64,000 nt of DNA from an uncultured Draconibacterium sp. (GTDB taxonomy: Bacteria > Bacteroidota > Bacteroidia > Bacteroidales > Prolixibacteraceae), in NCBI RefSeq assembly GCF_963676815.1, contig NZ_OY781365.1, positions 930,001 to 994,000 of the forward strand. The letters are read 5' to 3'. Below the pieces are notes generated by a model. It made no database searches. It had not been told where the DNA came from and saw only the letters and a program-made list of their open reading frames with translations. Each line of letters begins with the position of its first letter. The stretch's first letter is position 1. The position numbers and the translations under genes are program-made. Positions 50,639-59,418 of this stretch are shown in pieces.

Positions 50639-51685
50639 ATGAGTACTTCAGCAAAGCCAAAAAGAATTGGTATTTTGACTGCAGGGGGCGATTGCCCGGG
50701 ACTGAATGCAGCAATAAGAGGCGTGGGAAAAACAGCGATAGTTGAATACGGCATGGAAGTGCTGGGATTTAACGCCGGCTATTCGGGGTTAATTAACGGC
50801 GACTACACTGAACTGAAAGAATCGGCACTGTCGGGGATTTTAACCCTTGGCGGAACCATTTTGGGCACCTCGCGCGAAAAACCTTACAAAGGCAAGAAAA
50901 ACGGAAAAGATGCAGAGGATAAGCCTCACAAAATAGTTGAGAATTACAAAAAACTGGGCCTCGACGCCGTTGTTTGTATTGGCGGAAACGGAACGATGAA
51001 AACCGCAAGCCTTCTGGCTCAGGAGGGGATGAATGTGGTTGGAATACCAAAAACCATCGACAACGATGTGTGGGGAACCGATGTTACTTTTGGTTTCGAC
51101 TCGGCTGTGCAAATTGCCACCGATGCTATCGACCGCCTTCATACTACTGCCAACTCGCACCAGCGGGTAATGATAATTGAAATTATGGGGCACCACGCCG
51201 GTTGGCTGGCTTTGTATTCAGGGCTTGCCGGTGGCGGCGATATTATTTTACTGCCCGAACTGGAGTATAACATCCGTTCGGTTTGCAAGAAGATTGAGAG
51301 CCGTTACGAAAGCAACAAACCCTATTCAATTGTGGTTGTTGCCGAAGGTATCGATCACCCGAAAGAAATATCAGCAGCAACACATATTGCACAAGCTATA
51401 CAAACCTATACCGACATTGAAACCCGCGAAACGGTGCTGGGCTATATTCAGCGCGGTGGTTCGCCAACACCAATGGACCGTATTCTGGCAACACGCTATG
51501 GCGCTTTTGCGGCACAATGTATTGCCGATGAAAATTTCGGAACAATGGTGGCTATTAAAGACAATCTACTTACTACTGTGCCTCTGGAAGAGGTTGGCGG
51601 GAAACTGCGCCTGGTAGAACCCAATTTGGGGCTGATTGAAAAAGCACGAAAAATGGGTGTTTCGTTTGGCGACGAATACCTGTAG
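50639..51685 (+). CDS. pfkA: 6-phosphofructokinase
   Basis: Pfk phosphorylates fructose 6-phosphate to the 1,6-bisphosphate. The 348-aa product has GGDCPGLNAAIRG at about 16-28, IGGNGTMKTA, PKTIDNDVWGTD with the catalytic Asp, MGHHAGWLALYSG and VLGYIQRGGSPTP. At the donor-specifying sites it has Gly (GGNG) with Lys (PKTIDND). This combination is that of the mixed (group III) clade, whose actinobacterial ATP enzymes read GGEGT/PKTIDND, so ATP is the more likely donor, though pyrophosphate is not excluded. The Mg-ligand Asp of E. coli GGDGS is Asn here. Confidence 0.92.
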   Translation: MSTSAKPKRIGILTAGGDCPGLNAAIRGVGKTAIVEYGMEVLGFNAGYSGLINGDYTELKESALSGILTLGGTILGTSREKPYKGKKNGKDAEDKPHKIVENYKKLGLDAVVCIGGNGTMKTASLLAQEGMNVVGIPKTIDNDVWGTDVTFGFDSAVQIATDAIDRLHTTANSHQRVMIIEIMGHHAGWLALYSGLAGGGDIILLPELEYNIRSVCKKIESRYESNKPYSIVVVAEGIDHPKEISAATHIAQAIQTYTDIETRETVLGYIQRGGSPTPMDRILATRYGAFAAQCIADENFGTMVAIKDNLLTTVPLEEVGGKLRLVEPNLGLIEKARKMGVSFGDEYL

Positions 51686-51747
51686 AAAAAATGAATATTG
51701 AATGTTGAATTTCGATTAACGAATTTTGATCAAATAGATATAGAAGT

Positions 51748-51777
51748 AAAGCCGTTTTGCACTAGCAAATCGGCTTT
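51748..51777. terminator. Terminator between pfkA and rsmG
   Basis: AAAGCCG (51748-51754) pairs with CGGCTTT (51771-51777), with extra pairing TTGC/GCAA inside, followed by GTTTTTTAT on the plus strand. It lies between convergent genes and fits pfkA best. Confidence 0.75.
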
Positions 51778-51782
51778 GTTTT

Positions 51783-52403
51783 TTATAGTGGTAAGTGCAA
51801 TACTTTTTTGGTTTCGAAAAAAGGTTCTTCGAAATATTCCTGCAAATCCTGCATAAATATTCGCTTCCCAAATGGTTTTACCTCCTCGGTTAAATCGCCT
51901 CCTTTTAAATAAATCACACCATTTGGCAATGCATTTTTTGGTTTCTTCGAGATATTGGTTTTTATCCACTTTACAAAATCGGGCAAACGGGTAACGGCAC
52001 GGCTCACCACAAAATCGTATTTATCTTTTAGCTCTTCGGCACGAATTTGATCGGCACGCACATTTTTTAATCCCAGCGAATTAGCAACTCCGTTAACCAC
52101 TTTTATTTTCTTCCCTATCGAATCAACCAAATGAAACTGCACATTTGGAAACATAATAGCCAGTGGAATGCCCGGAAAACCACCACCGGTTCCTACGTCC
52201 AGTACTTTTGTTTTGTCGTTGAAACGAATAAACTTTGCAATGCCAAGCGAGTGCAAAACATGACGCTCGTAAAACTCCGAAAAGTCTTTTCTGGAAATCA
52301 CATTTATTTTTGCGTTCCAATCGGCATACAGCGGTTCCAATTGTTTAAACTGCTCAATTTGGGTATCGGTTAAATGGGGAAAATACTTTAGAATTAAATC
52401 CAT
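51783..52403 (-). CDS. rsmG: 16S rRNA m7G527 methyltransferase
   Basis: RsmG (GidB) makes m7G527 in the 530 loop of 16S rRNA. The start is ATG 52403 (MDLILKYFPHLTD); 13 codons upstream in frame overlap the sigma-factor end and are not family-like. The 206-aa product shows NAKINVISRKDFSEFYERH and the SAM site VLDVGTGGGFPGIPLAI, followed by DSIGKKIKVV and VVSRAVTRL. It lies 7 nt downstream of the sigma factor gene on the same strand, so it is probably part of that transcript. Confidence 0.93.
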   Translation of the reverse strand: MDLILKYFPHLTDTQIEQFKQLEPLYADWNAKINVISRKDFSEFYERHVLHSLGIAKFIRFNDKTKVLDVGTGGGFPGIPLAIMFPNVQFHLVDSIGKKIKVVNGVANSLGLKNVRADQIRAEELKDKYDFVVSRAVTRLPDFVKWIKTNISKKPKNALPNGVIYLKGGDLTEEVKPFGKRIFMQDLQEYFEEPFFETKKVLHLPL

Positions 52404-52410
52404 ACAAAAG

Positions 52411-53019
52411 TTATTCTTTTCTGCCAATCTCGGTGCTTTCAATCATTTTAAACAGCATTTCGCGAGCTCTGAAAAGCTGTGCTTTTACTGTTCCGAGTGG
52501 CAAATCTAACTCTTTTGCAATTTCTTCGTACGAAAACTCTCTGAAATAACGCAACTCTACCAAAATTTGATAACGCGGTTTTAACTTTCGTACAACACGA
52601 CGAAGCAAAATAGCTTTCTGTTGACGAATCAGCTTTTCTTCCGGATCAGGATCTTTCGATCGTAGTTTTATGGTTTCGCTGTTATCGTCCTGCCCGTTAT
52701 TTTCAATGGGCACGTGCACTCCTTTTTTCTTGCGTAAAAAGTCGATACAATTGTTCGATGCAATTTTAAACAACCAGGTACTAAATGCGTATGTCGGCGA
52801 GTATTGGTGAAGACTTTTAAATGCTTTTCCGAAAGCTTCGAGTGTTAAATCCTCGGCATCGCTGCGGTTATTCACCATTTTTAGCAGCATAAAATAAATG
52901 GCATCTTTGTAGCGGTTTAATAATCGGGCAAAGGCTTTATCGTCGCCAGTTAACGCAGCTTTTACAAGCTCGTAGTCCTGCCGTGCCTTATCCGATAGTA
53001 TTACACCGTGTTTTTCCAT
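52411..53019 (-). CDS. ECF-type sigma factor
   Basis: The 202-aa product has region 2 at about 25-95 (LLNRYKDAIYFMLLKMV, DAEDLTLEAFGKAF, FSTWLFKIASNNCIDFLRKK) and region 4 at about 140-195 (LKPRYQILVELRYFREFSYEEIA, GTVKAQLFRAREML). The DxxQ position of region 2.2 reads DAEDLTLEAF. No anti-sigma gene is adjacent, so control may be by expression or by a distant partner. Its gene overlaps the upstream glycosyltransferase gene by 19 nt and precedes rsmG by 7 nt. Confidence 0.92.
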   Translation of the reverse strand: MEKHGVILSDKARQDYELVKAALTGDDKAFARLLNRYKDAIYFMLLKMVNNRSDAEDLTLEAFGKAFKSLHQYSPTYAFSTWLFKIASNNCIDFLRKKKGVHVPIENNGQDDNSETIKLRSKDPDPEEKLIRQQKAILLRRVVRKLKPRYQILVELRYFREFSYEEIAKELDLPLGTVKAQLFRAREMLFKMIESTEIGRKE

Positions 53020-54158
53020 TTCTGATTTTTACTCTTTCGGTTAAAATGCCACCTGAAAAAAAGTTTGTAAAAAGGCATTATTAAGCTGAACACTAACGAA
53101 GTTATGAATAATTTACGTTCATTCAAACGTTTCTGCAATATTTTTATGATAAGCATGAAAACCAGCAACTTAACAACAATTAAGCCTAATAATACGGGCC
53201 AAAGATTAAAAACAAGCAGCGCGGCCAGTGCAATTAACAGCGGATATAAGGTTTGTGTTAAGCGATCGAGTTGAAGTACAAAACGTTTAAATTTACTCAG
53301 GTGTTTCTCTATGCGGATACTTTTACGCATTAAATCCATGAATTCTGTACGACCTACCGAAACCTCTTTTTTTATGGTACATTCCTCGTTTAAACACAAT
53401 TCAACATTTCTCTTTTTTATAAAACGATTGATGACCAACTCTAAATTTGCATAAGGCTCCTGCACTTTTGTTCCGAAACCGCCAAGCCTAAAATATTCAG
53501 CTTTTCTGAATGCAACATTATCCTCGTTATAAACAAATGCCAAACCGTTAAGCGAATAGGCAGCACTCCGTATTTGCTGAAAGAAATTTTCGATACGGTA
53601 AAATTTATTGAAGCGTTTTTTTTCTTCAACTACGGTTGTATAGGCCAGTTTTACATTTACTGATTCGTCATTTTTGATGCTCAGATTATTCAGCCACTCA
53701 CTTGCCGGATGCTTTGCATTTACCGGATATAAAACAACCCAGTCTTTTTCGGCTGATTTAAGCGCAATGTTTTGCGACAACTTTTCAGAATAACGTGTTT
53801 CCTGGCTTAGCGATGAAATTTTAAGCCTCGGGTAACGTTGTTTCAATACGCCCAATACCGATAACGTATTGTCTTGCGAGAAATCATCAACTACTACAAC
53901 TTCCATATCAGGGCTTTCCAAATCCAGCAGTCGTGGTACCGTTTCGCGGCAATTTTCTTCTTCGTTACGCACCACCATTAGCACAGATAATGTTGCATTT
54001 CCCGATTCGGCATTCGATAGCTTTTTATTTAAAACCACCCTCAATGGGAAAAAAAGCAAATACAAAAACCTTAAAAGCCATATAAAAACAGCTACACCCA
54101 ACACCACCAACTGCATAGTTGTTAGGGCATTAAATACATCTAACAGCTCATTAATCAT
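53001..54158 (-). CDS. Family 2 glycosyltransferase, membrane-bound
   Basis: The 385-aa product has an N-terminal membrane helix (about 14-38, VVLGVAVFIWLLRFLYLLF), a GT-A catalytic domain (SVLMVVRNEEENCRETVPRLL, then VVVVDDFSQDNTLSVL with the nucleotide-binding acids) and two C-terminal membrane helices (about 305-345). The DxD-like triplet of the sugar-nucleotide site is not obvious, and the QxxRW acceptor motif of processive enzymes is absent. Acceptor and sugar are unknown; a role in envelope glycans is inferred. It overlaps the following sigma gene by 19 nt and is divergent from tgt. Confidence 0.85.
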   Translation of the reverse strand: MINELLDVFNALTTMQLVVLGVAVFIWLLRFLYLLFFPLRVVLNKKLSNAESGNATLSVLMVVRNEEENCRETVPRLLDLESPDMEVVVVDDFSQDNTLSVLGVLKQRYPRLKISSLSQETRYSEKLSQNIALKSAEKDWVVLYPVNAKHPASEWLNNLSIKNDESVNVKLAYTTVVEEKKRFNKFYRIENFFQQIRSAAYSLNGLAFVYNEDNVAFRKAEYFRLGGFGTKVQEPYANLELVINRFIKKRNVELCLNEECTIKKEVSVGRTEFMDLMRKSIRIEKHLSKFKRFVLQLDRLTQTLYPLLIALAALLVFNLWPVLLGLIVVKLLVFMLIIKILQKRLNERKLFITSLVFSLIMPFYKLFFRWHFNRKSKNQKWKNTV

Positions 54159-54335
54159 TTAGAGAAGAAAATTCGGTATTAAAAACTTAGCAATAGTAGC
54201 AAAATTAGCGGTACCATTTTGTTTTAAACGTTCGAATTTGTTTACAGTAATTAGTTTTTATTAACAGCCTGAAGGGCGTCTAAAACAAGTTCAATTCGGG
54301 TGAAATAGCTATATTTGTCGCGCAATTTTATACAA

Positions 54336-55463
54336 ATGCAATTCGAACTACAGAAAACAGCAGAAAACTCAAGAGCCCGGGCAGGTGTATTAACAACTGA
54401 CCACGGGACAATTGAAACACCAATATTTATGCCGGTAGGAACGGCCGGATCGGTAAAAGGAATTCACACCCGCGATATAAAAGAAGATATTGAGGCACAG
54501 ATAATTTTAGGAAATACCTACCATTTATATTTGCGCCCCGGAATTGACGTGATTGAAAAAGCAGGTGGCCTGCACAAATTCAATCGATGGGATCGACCTA
54601 TATTAACCGATAGCGGTGGTTTCCAGGTATTTTCGCTGGGCGATATTCGTAAACTCAGCGAAGAGGGAGCACGTTTTCAATCGCATATCGATGGATCGTA
54701 CCACATGTTTACGCCCGAAAATGTGATGGATATTCAGCGTACCATTGGCGCCGATATTATTATGGCATTCGATGAATGTACACCCGGAGATGCCGACTAT
54801 GATTACGCAAAACGATCGCTGGAATTGACACAACGGTGGTTGGAGCGCTGTTTTAAACAGTTTAACAGCACCGAACCAAAATATGGTTATTCACAGTCGT
54901 TATTCCCCATTGTGCAGGGTAATACATTTACCGATTTGCGAAAAGCTGCCGTTGCAAACGTAAAAACATTTGATGCCGATGGTTATGCAATCGGAGGTTT
55001 GTCGGTTGGCGAAACCGAACAGGAGATGTACGAAATGACGGAAGTTTGCACCGCCGATCTTCCTGAAAACAAACCACGCTACTTGATGGGGGTTGGAACA
55101 CCGGTAAATATTCTGGAAGGTATTCACCGCGGAATCGACATGTTTGATTGTGTGATGCCAACCCGCAACGGACGTAACGGAATGTTGTTTACCAGCGAAG
55201 GAATCATCAATATCCGCAATAAAAAATGGGAAAACGACCACTCTCCCATCGATGAAAACGGAACATCGTTTGTCGACCAGTATTCAAAAGCTTATCTTCG
55301 CCACCTTATAATTTCGAACGAAATGCTTGGCGCGCAAATTGCAAGTCAGCACAACCTGGCATTTTACCTGTGGCTGGTAAAAACAGCCCGCCAAAAAATT
55401 CAAAATGGCGATTTTGTAAGCTGGAAAAACGAAATGGTGATAAAACTTAAAGAAAGACTGTAG
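54336..55463 (+). CDS. tgt: Queuine tRNA-ribosyltransferase
   Basis: Tgt exchanges G34 of GUN-anticodon tRNAs for preQ1 on the way to queuosine. The start is ATG 54336 (MQFELQKTAENSRARAG); the earlier in-frame TTG at 54315 lies inside the -7 region (TATATTTG, 54310-54317). The 375-aa product keeps LTDSGGFQVFSL, MAFDECTPGDADYDYA, the nucleophile Asp in FDCVMPTRNGRNG, and YSKAYLRHL. The usual zinc site CxCxxC before YSKAYL is missing and reads ENGTSFVDQYSKAYL, while the fourth ligand His (ASQHNLAFYLWL) remains. The permease gene follows after 6 nt. Confidence 0.94.
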   Translation: MQFELQKTAENSRARAGVLTTDHGTIETPIFMPVGTAGSVKGIHTRDIKEDIEAQIILGNTYHLYLRPGIDVIEKAGGLHKFNRWDRPILTDSGGFQVFSLGDIRKLSEEGARFQSHIDGSYHMFTPENVMDIQRTIGADIIMAFDECTPGDADYDYAKRSLELTQRWLERCFKQFNSTEPKYGYSQSLFPIVQGNTFTDLRKAAVANVKTFDADGYAIGGLSVGETEQEMYEMTEVCTADLPENKPRYLMGVGTPVNILEGIHRGIDMFDCVMPTRNGRNGMLFTSEGIINIRNKKWENDHSPIDENGTSFVDQYSKAYLRHLIISNEMLGAQIASQHNLAFYLWLVKTARQKIQNGDFVSWKNEMVIKLKERL

Positions 55464-55469
55464 TAAAAC

Positions 55470-56549
55470 ATGAAGTGGTATAAAACAATCGATTTTTACA
55501 TTTCGAAAAAGTTTCTCGGAACTTTCTTTTATGCCATTGGTCTGATCCTGAGTATCGCCATTGTTTTCGATATCTCGGAAAACCTTGATGAATTCTTGTC
55601 GAAAGATATCCCGCTACATGATATTGTATTCGATTATTACATGAATTTCATCCCCTATTTTGCCAACCTTTTTAGCCCGCTGTTTACCTTTATTGCGGTA
55701 ATATATTTTACCTCGAAAATGACATACAACACCGAAATAATTGCGATTCTAAGCAACGGTGTTTCGTATGCCCGGTTAATGCGGCCCTACCTGGTATCGG
55801 CATTTATAATTGCGTTGTTTTCGTTTATGTTGGGTAACTATGTTATTCCGCCTGCCAACAAAACGATGAACAATTTCCGACACGTTTACATTAAAAACAA
55901 ATCGGTGGGAACCGAACGAAATATACACCGGCAAATTGAGCCCGGCACCTACATTTATATGCAAAGTTTTAATGCCAACAATGTAGGAATGCGTTTTACC
56001 TTGGAACGCTTCGAAGATTCGGAGCTGAAAGAAAAACTTACTGCACAAAATATTCGCTGGGACGAAGAAAGCGGAAAATGGGTAATCAACTCGTACTGGA
56101 AACGAAATATTTTTGAAGATCACGAAACCTTTGAAAAAGGCTACCGAATGGACACCACGCTAAATATGGTTCCGGGTGATTTTCAGCGATTGAAAAACGA
56201 GATGGAAACATATACTACTCCGGCACTGCGGAAAGAAATTAAATTGATGAAAATGCGCGGTGTAAACTACATTGAGTGGGAAATAGAGAAACATAAACGA
56301 ATTGCAAATCCGTTTGCGGCCTTTATATTAACTCTTATTGGCGCAGGATTGGCATCGCGTAAAGTAAAAGGAGGACTTGGGCTCCATATTGGCCTCGGGC
56401 TTTTGCTGGCTTTCTCCTACATCCTTTTTATGCAAATATCAACGGTTTTTGCTGTAAGTGGCACAGTTCCAATCATCTTTGCAATTTGGCTGCCAAACAC
56501 CGTTTATGCTATACTGGCTTTCTTTGTGTATCGTTGGGCTGCACGATAA
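55470..56549 (+). CDS. LptF/LptG-family permease
   Basis: The 359-aa inner membrane protein has six membrane helices, at about 10-33, 55-80 and 100-122, then a periplasmic beta-jellyroll of about 150 residues and helices at about 275-297, 303-322 and 333-355. This is the layout of the YjgP/YjgQ proteins that, with LptB, extract lipopolysaccharide and hand it to LptC. A single F/G gene is present here, so a second paralogue elsewhere is expected. Whether it is LptF or LptG cannot be told from the window, so no symbol is given. Location just after tgt is common in Bacteroidota. Confidence 0.9.
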   Translation: MKWYKTIDFYISKKFLGTFFYAIGLILSIAIVFDISENLDEFLSKDIPLHDIVFDYYMNFIPYFANLFSPLFTFIAVIYFTSKMTYNTEIIAILSNGVSYARLMRPYLVSAFIIALFSFMLGNYVIPPANKTMNNFRHVYIKNKSVGTERNIHRQIEPGTYIYMQSFNANNVGMRFTLERFEDSELKEKLTAQNIRWDEESGKWVINSYWKRNIFEDHETFEKGYRMDTTLNMVPGDFQRLKNEMETYTTPALRKEIKLMKMRGVNYIEWEIEKHKRIANPFAAFILTLIGAGLASRKVKGGLGLHIGLGLLLAFSYILFMQISTVFAVSGTVPIIFAIWLPNTVYAILAFFVYRWAAR

Positions 56550-56778
56550 AACCAGTATCAACCTTGCACTCAGCCCAAACCCTGATTAATGTTACTATAT
56601 CCAACAATTTTTCAAACATACAATACAATAATTCGAACGCGTTGAACCTATGTTGGTTAATTTCCGTACTACTGGTATACTTAAGCCCACGGCAATTAAA
56701 AAAAATTATAATTTTGCCCACGCTAAATAAAATAACACCGGTCAACTACCGGGTAATTTATAACTAAAAAAATACTTT

Positions 56779-58323
56779 ATGTCACTAAGAAGTAACGTAC
56801 TCGATCTTCGTAAAAGAAAGAAAGAAGTACAAAAAGGTGGTGGAGATAAAGCCATTGAGAAACAGGTTAAAATGGGTAAACTCACAGCCCGTGAACGTAT
56901 CCTTGCCCTGTTGGATAAAAACTCATTTCACGAATACGATTTATTTGTTGAACATGCTGCAAAAGATTTCGGCATGGAAGGCAAAAAATTACACGGAGAT
57001 GGTGTAATCATTGGCACCGGTACTATTTACGATAAACCGGTTTGCATTTTCGCCCAGGACTTTACCGTTGCTGGTGGTTCGCTGGGATTAATGCACGCTC
57101 GTAAGATCACCAAAATTATGGACCACGCACTGAAAATGCGCGTTCCGTTAATTGGTATCAACGACTCGGGTGGTGCACGTATTCAGGAAGGTGTTAACTC
57201 ACTGGCTGGCTACGGAGAAATTTTCTTCCGTAACACACTGGCTTCTGGTGTTATTCCGCAAATTTCTGTAATCCTTGGTCCTTGCGCCGGTGGAGCTGTA
57301 TACTCTCCTGCATTAACCGACTTTGTGTTTGTGGTTGAAAACATCTCGAAAATGTTTATTACCGGACCATCAGTGGTTAAATCGGTGTTGGGCGAAGAAG
57401 TTTCGATGGAAGAACTGGGTGGTGCCCGTGTACATGCCGAAGTTACCGGTAACGCACATTTTTATGCACAAACCGAAATGGAATGTTTCGATCAGATAAA
57501 AACACTTATCAGTTATATTCCGCGCAACAACTCAAGAAAAGCGTTGGCTCACAAACCAAAAGCACCGTTAAAAGGCGCTAAAGTTGAGGACATCGTTCCT
57601 GCTGATCCAAGAATTCCGTACGATATGCGTGATGTACTTAAAAGCATCACCGACGGTTCTGAGTTCCTGGAAGTAATGGAAGATTTTGCACCAAATATCA
57701 TCATTGGTTTTGGTAGAATGAATGGCGAAACTGTTGGTTTTGTAGCCAACCAGCCAATGGTTCTTGCCGGAGTGCTTGATATTGACAGCTCGGATAAAGC
57801 AGCCCGTTTTATTCGTTACTGTGATTCATTCAACATTCCTATTGTTACTATGGAAGACCTTCCGGGTTATTTACCTGGAGTTGACCAGGAACATGCCGGT
57901 GTAATTCGTCACGGAGCAAAAATTCTTTATGCCTACAGTGAAGCAACCGTGCCGAAAATTACTGTAATTGTAAGAAAAGCATACGGTGGTGGTTACATTG
58001 CAATGAACTCTCGCCACTTGCGTGCCGACTTTGTTTTTGCATGGCCAACAGCCGAGATTGCAGTTATGGGACCAGAAGGTGCTGCTAACATCGTATTCCG
58101 TAAAGAAATTGCAGAAGCAGAGAATCCGGAAGAAATGCGCCAGCAAAAAATCGAGGAATATAAACAAAAGTTTGCCAATCCTTATGTTGCTGCAGCACAA
58201 GGCTATATCGACGAGGTAATCGAGCCTAGCGAAACACGTTCGCGCATTTTACATGCCTTGCAGGTTTCTGAAAACAAAAGCGCTTCAATGCCAGCTAAAA
58301 AACATGGAATTCCTCCGTTTTAA
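56779..58323 (+). CDS. Acyl-CoA carboxylase carboxyltransferase subunit (propionyl-CoA / methylmalonyl-CoA type)
   Basis: The 514-aa product shows the paired crotonase-like carboxyltransferase domains. The N half has ARERILALLDKNSFHEYDLF, FAQDFTVAGGSLGLMHARKI, NDSGGARIQEGVNSLAGYGEIF and GPCAGGAVYSPALTDF. The C half has MEDLPGYLPGVDQEH, the second oxyanion hole and KAYGGGYIAMNSR, then AEIAVMGPEGA. It transfers carboxyl between carboxybiotin and propionyl-CoA, either as the beta subunit of propionyl-CoA carboxylase or as MmdA of methylmalonyl-CoA decarboxylase. The two cannot be separated by sequence alone. The biotin-carrier gene follows after 20 nt. Confidence 0.93.
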   Translation: MSLRSNVLDLRKRKKEVQKGGGDKAIEKQVKMGKLTARERILALLDKNSFHEYDLFVEHAAKDFGMEGKKLHGDGVIIGTGTIYDKPVCIFAQDFTVAGGSLGLMHARKITKIMDHALKMRVPLIGINDSGGARIQEGVNSLAGYGEIFFRNTLASGVIPQISVILGPCAGGAVYSPALTDFVFVVENISKMFITGPSVVKSVLGEEVSMEELGGARVHAEVTGNAHFYAQTEMECFDQIKTLISYIPRNNSRKALAHKPKAPLKGAKVEDIVPADPRIPYDMRDVLKSITDGSEFLEVMEDFAPNIIIGFGRMNGETVGFVANQPMVLAGVLDIDSSDKAARFIRYCDSFNIPIVTMEDLPGYLPGVDQEHAGVIRHGAKILYAYSEATVPKITVIVRKAYGGGYIAMNSRHLRADFVFAWPTAEIAVMGPEGAANIVFRKEIAEAENPEEMRQQKIEEYKQKFANPYVAAAQGYIDEVIEPSETRSRILHALQVSENKSASMPAKKHGIPPF

Positions 58324-58343
58324 ACCACTAAAAGAATTGCATT

Positions 58344-58670
58344 ATGGCAGAAGAAAAAGAGCTTAAGAACCTTGTTGTTCAGGGAGCGGTTTACAAAACT
58401 ACGTTTACCAAAAAATTTGAAAACAGGGTTAATTATGTATCTCCGGATCCGAATGAACTTTATTCCTTCATTCCGGGAACCATCATCGATCTTTTTGTAA
58501 AAACAAAACAAAAAGTAAAAGAAGGAGAAACACTTTTATTGCTTGAAGCAATGAAAATGGAGAACCAGGTGCGAATGCCCTTTGATGGAGAGATCGTAAA
58601 AATCAACGTAAAAAAAGGCGAGGTTATTCCTAACCGCCATTTGATGATCGTGATTAAACCGACAAAGTAA
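58344..58670 (+). CDS. Biotin carboxyl carrier protein of the acyl-CoA carboxylase/decarboxylase
   Basis: This 108-aa protein carries the biotinyl domain at about 45-108, with the biotin Lys in LLEAMKMENQVRMPF and the facing hairpin (GTIIDLFVKTKQKVKEGE, GEIVKINVKKGE). The first 40 residues are a short beta extension instead of the long Pro/Ala linker seen in many MmdC or AccB proteins. It accepts carboxyl from a partner and delivers it to, or receives it from, the upstream carboxyltransferase. No biotin carboxylase, MmdB or OadG gene is beside it. Confidence 0.93.
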   Translation: MAEEKELKNLVVQGAVYKTTFTKKFENRVNYVSPDPNELYSFIPGTIIDLFVKTKQKVKEGETLLLLEAMKMENQVRMPFDGEIVKINVKKGEVIPNRHLMIVIKPTK

Positions 58671-58696
58671 CTCGTAACAAAAGTTAAGAGATATTG

Positions 58697-58727
58697 AAAC
58701 CGCGCAATTAGTTGTGCGGTTTTTTTA
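58697..58727 (+). terminator. Terminator of the carboxylase pair
   Basis: AAACCGCGCAA (58697-58707) pairs with TTGTGCGGTTT with one G-T pair and a short loop, followed by TTTTT. Confidence 0.85.
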
Positions 58728-58748
58728 TGGCAAATTACAAACAAAAAA

Positions 58749-58774
58749 GAGTTGCCCCAACTAAGCGGCAACTC
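58749..58774 (-). terminator. Terminator of the WMTN-repeat gene
   Basis: GAGTTGCC (58749-58756) and GGCAACTC (58767-58774) form a perfect 8-bp stem. The minus strand then runs into TTTTTTGTTTGT. Confidence 0.8.
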
Positions 58775-58813
58775 TCAAAAATCCAAATAAAACTAATCGC
58801 GTTTTCTATTTAT

Positions 58814-59236
58814 CTACATATTCCAAACTTGTTCGTTAATCATCCAGTCTTCAAGGCTTAAATTTCCTTCAGTTTCTGTTAGTACTATTGCCGATGGAGC
58901 AACTTCCCATGCAGTTTCGTTTGTCATCCAGTCTTCCAACTCAAGGTTGGCATCTTCTGTTTGAGCAGCCAAATCTGCTACTGTTGACCATACATCGCTG
59001 TTAGTCATCCAGCTTTCAAGGTTAAGCATTTCCTCCTGTGCTTCAACAAAATTGAATGCATCTGATGTACTCCAGATTGCTTCATTTGTCATCCAGTTTT
59101 CAATGTTTAACGATGTCTCAATAATGTTTTCATGACTTGAGGCTTTTGTAACTTTCTCTGTTGCATTAGCTGTTCCTACTGTAAAAATGACGGCTATTAT
59201 AAGTGCAACTGTTTTTAAATTAAATCTAGTTTTCAT
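58814..59236 (-). CDS. Exported protein made of four WMTN repeats
   Basis: This 140-aa protein has a cleavable signal (LIIAVIFTVGTANA). The mature part consists of four repeats of consensus LxLExWMTNxxxW, with the first Trp at residues 48, 76, 103 and 131, a period of 27-28 residues: LNIENWMTNEAIW, LNLESWMTNSDVW, LELEDWMTNETAW and LSLEDWMINEQVW. Linkers are acidic and Ala/Thr/Glu-rich. There is no Cys and no recognised domain. It may be a structural or binding repeat, or a precursor processed into peptides; neither is shown. It has its own terminator and no obvious partner gene. Confidence 0.75.
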   Translation of the reverse strand: MKTRFNLKTVALIIAVIFTVGTANATEKVTKASSHENIIETSLNIENWMTNEAIWSTSDAFNFVEAQEEMLNLESWMTNSDVWSTVADLAAQTEDANLELEDWMTNETAWEVAPSAIVLTETEGNLSLEDWMINEQVWNM

Positions 59237-59418
59237 GTTTTCTGTTTTTAACTGTTTTCTTACTAATTGTTTGTTTTCAAATGCCTTCGTAAAGGACTTT
59301 TTTTGTTTTCTTGTTTTCAGTTAATATGACTATTAACGAGTACAAAGGTTACATATCGTTTTGTTAAAAAGAATAAAAAAAATGTTAATGAGTTCTTAAG
59401 GTCGGTAAACGTCCGGGG

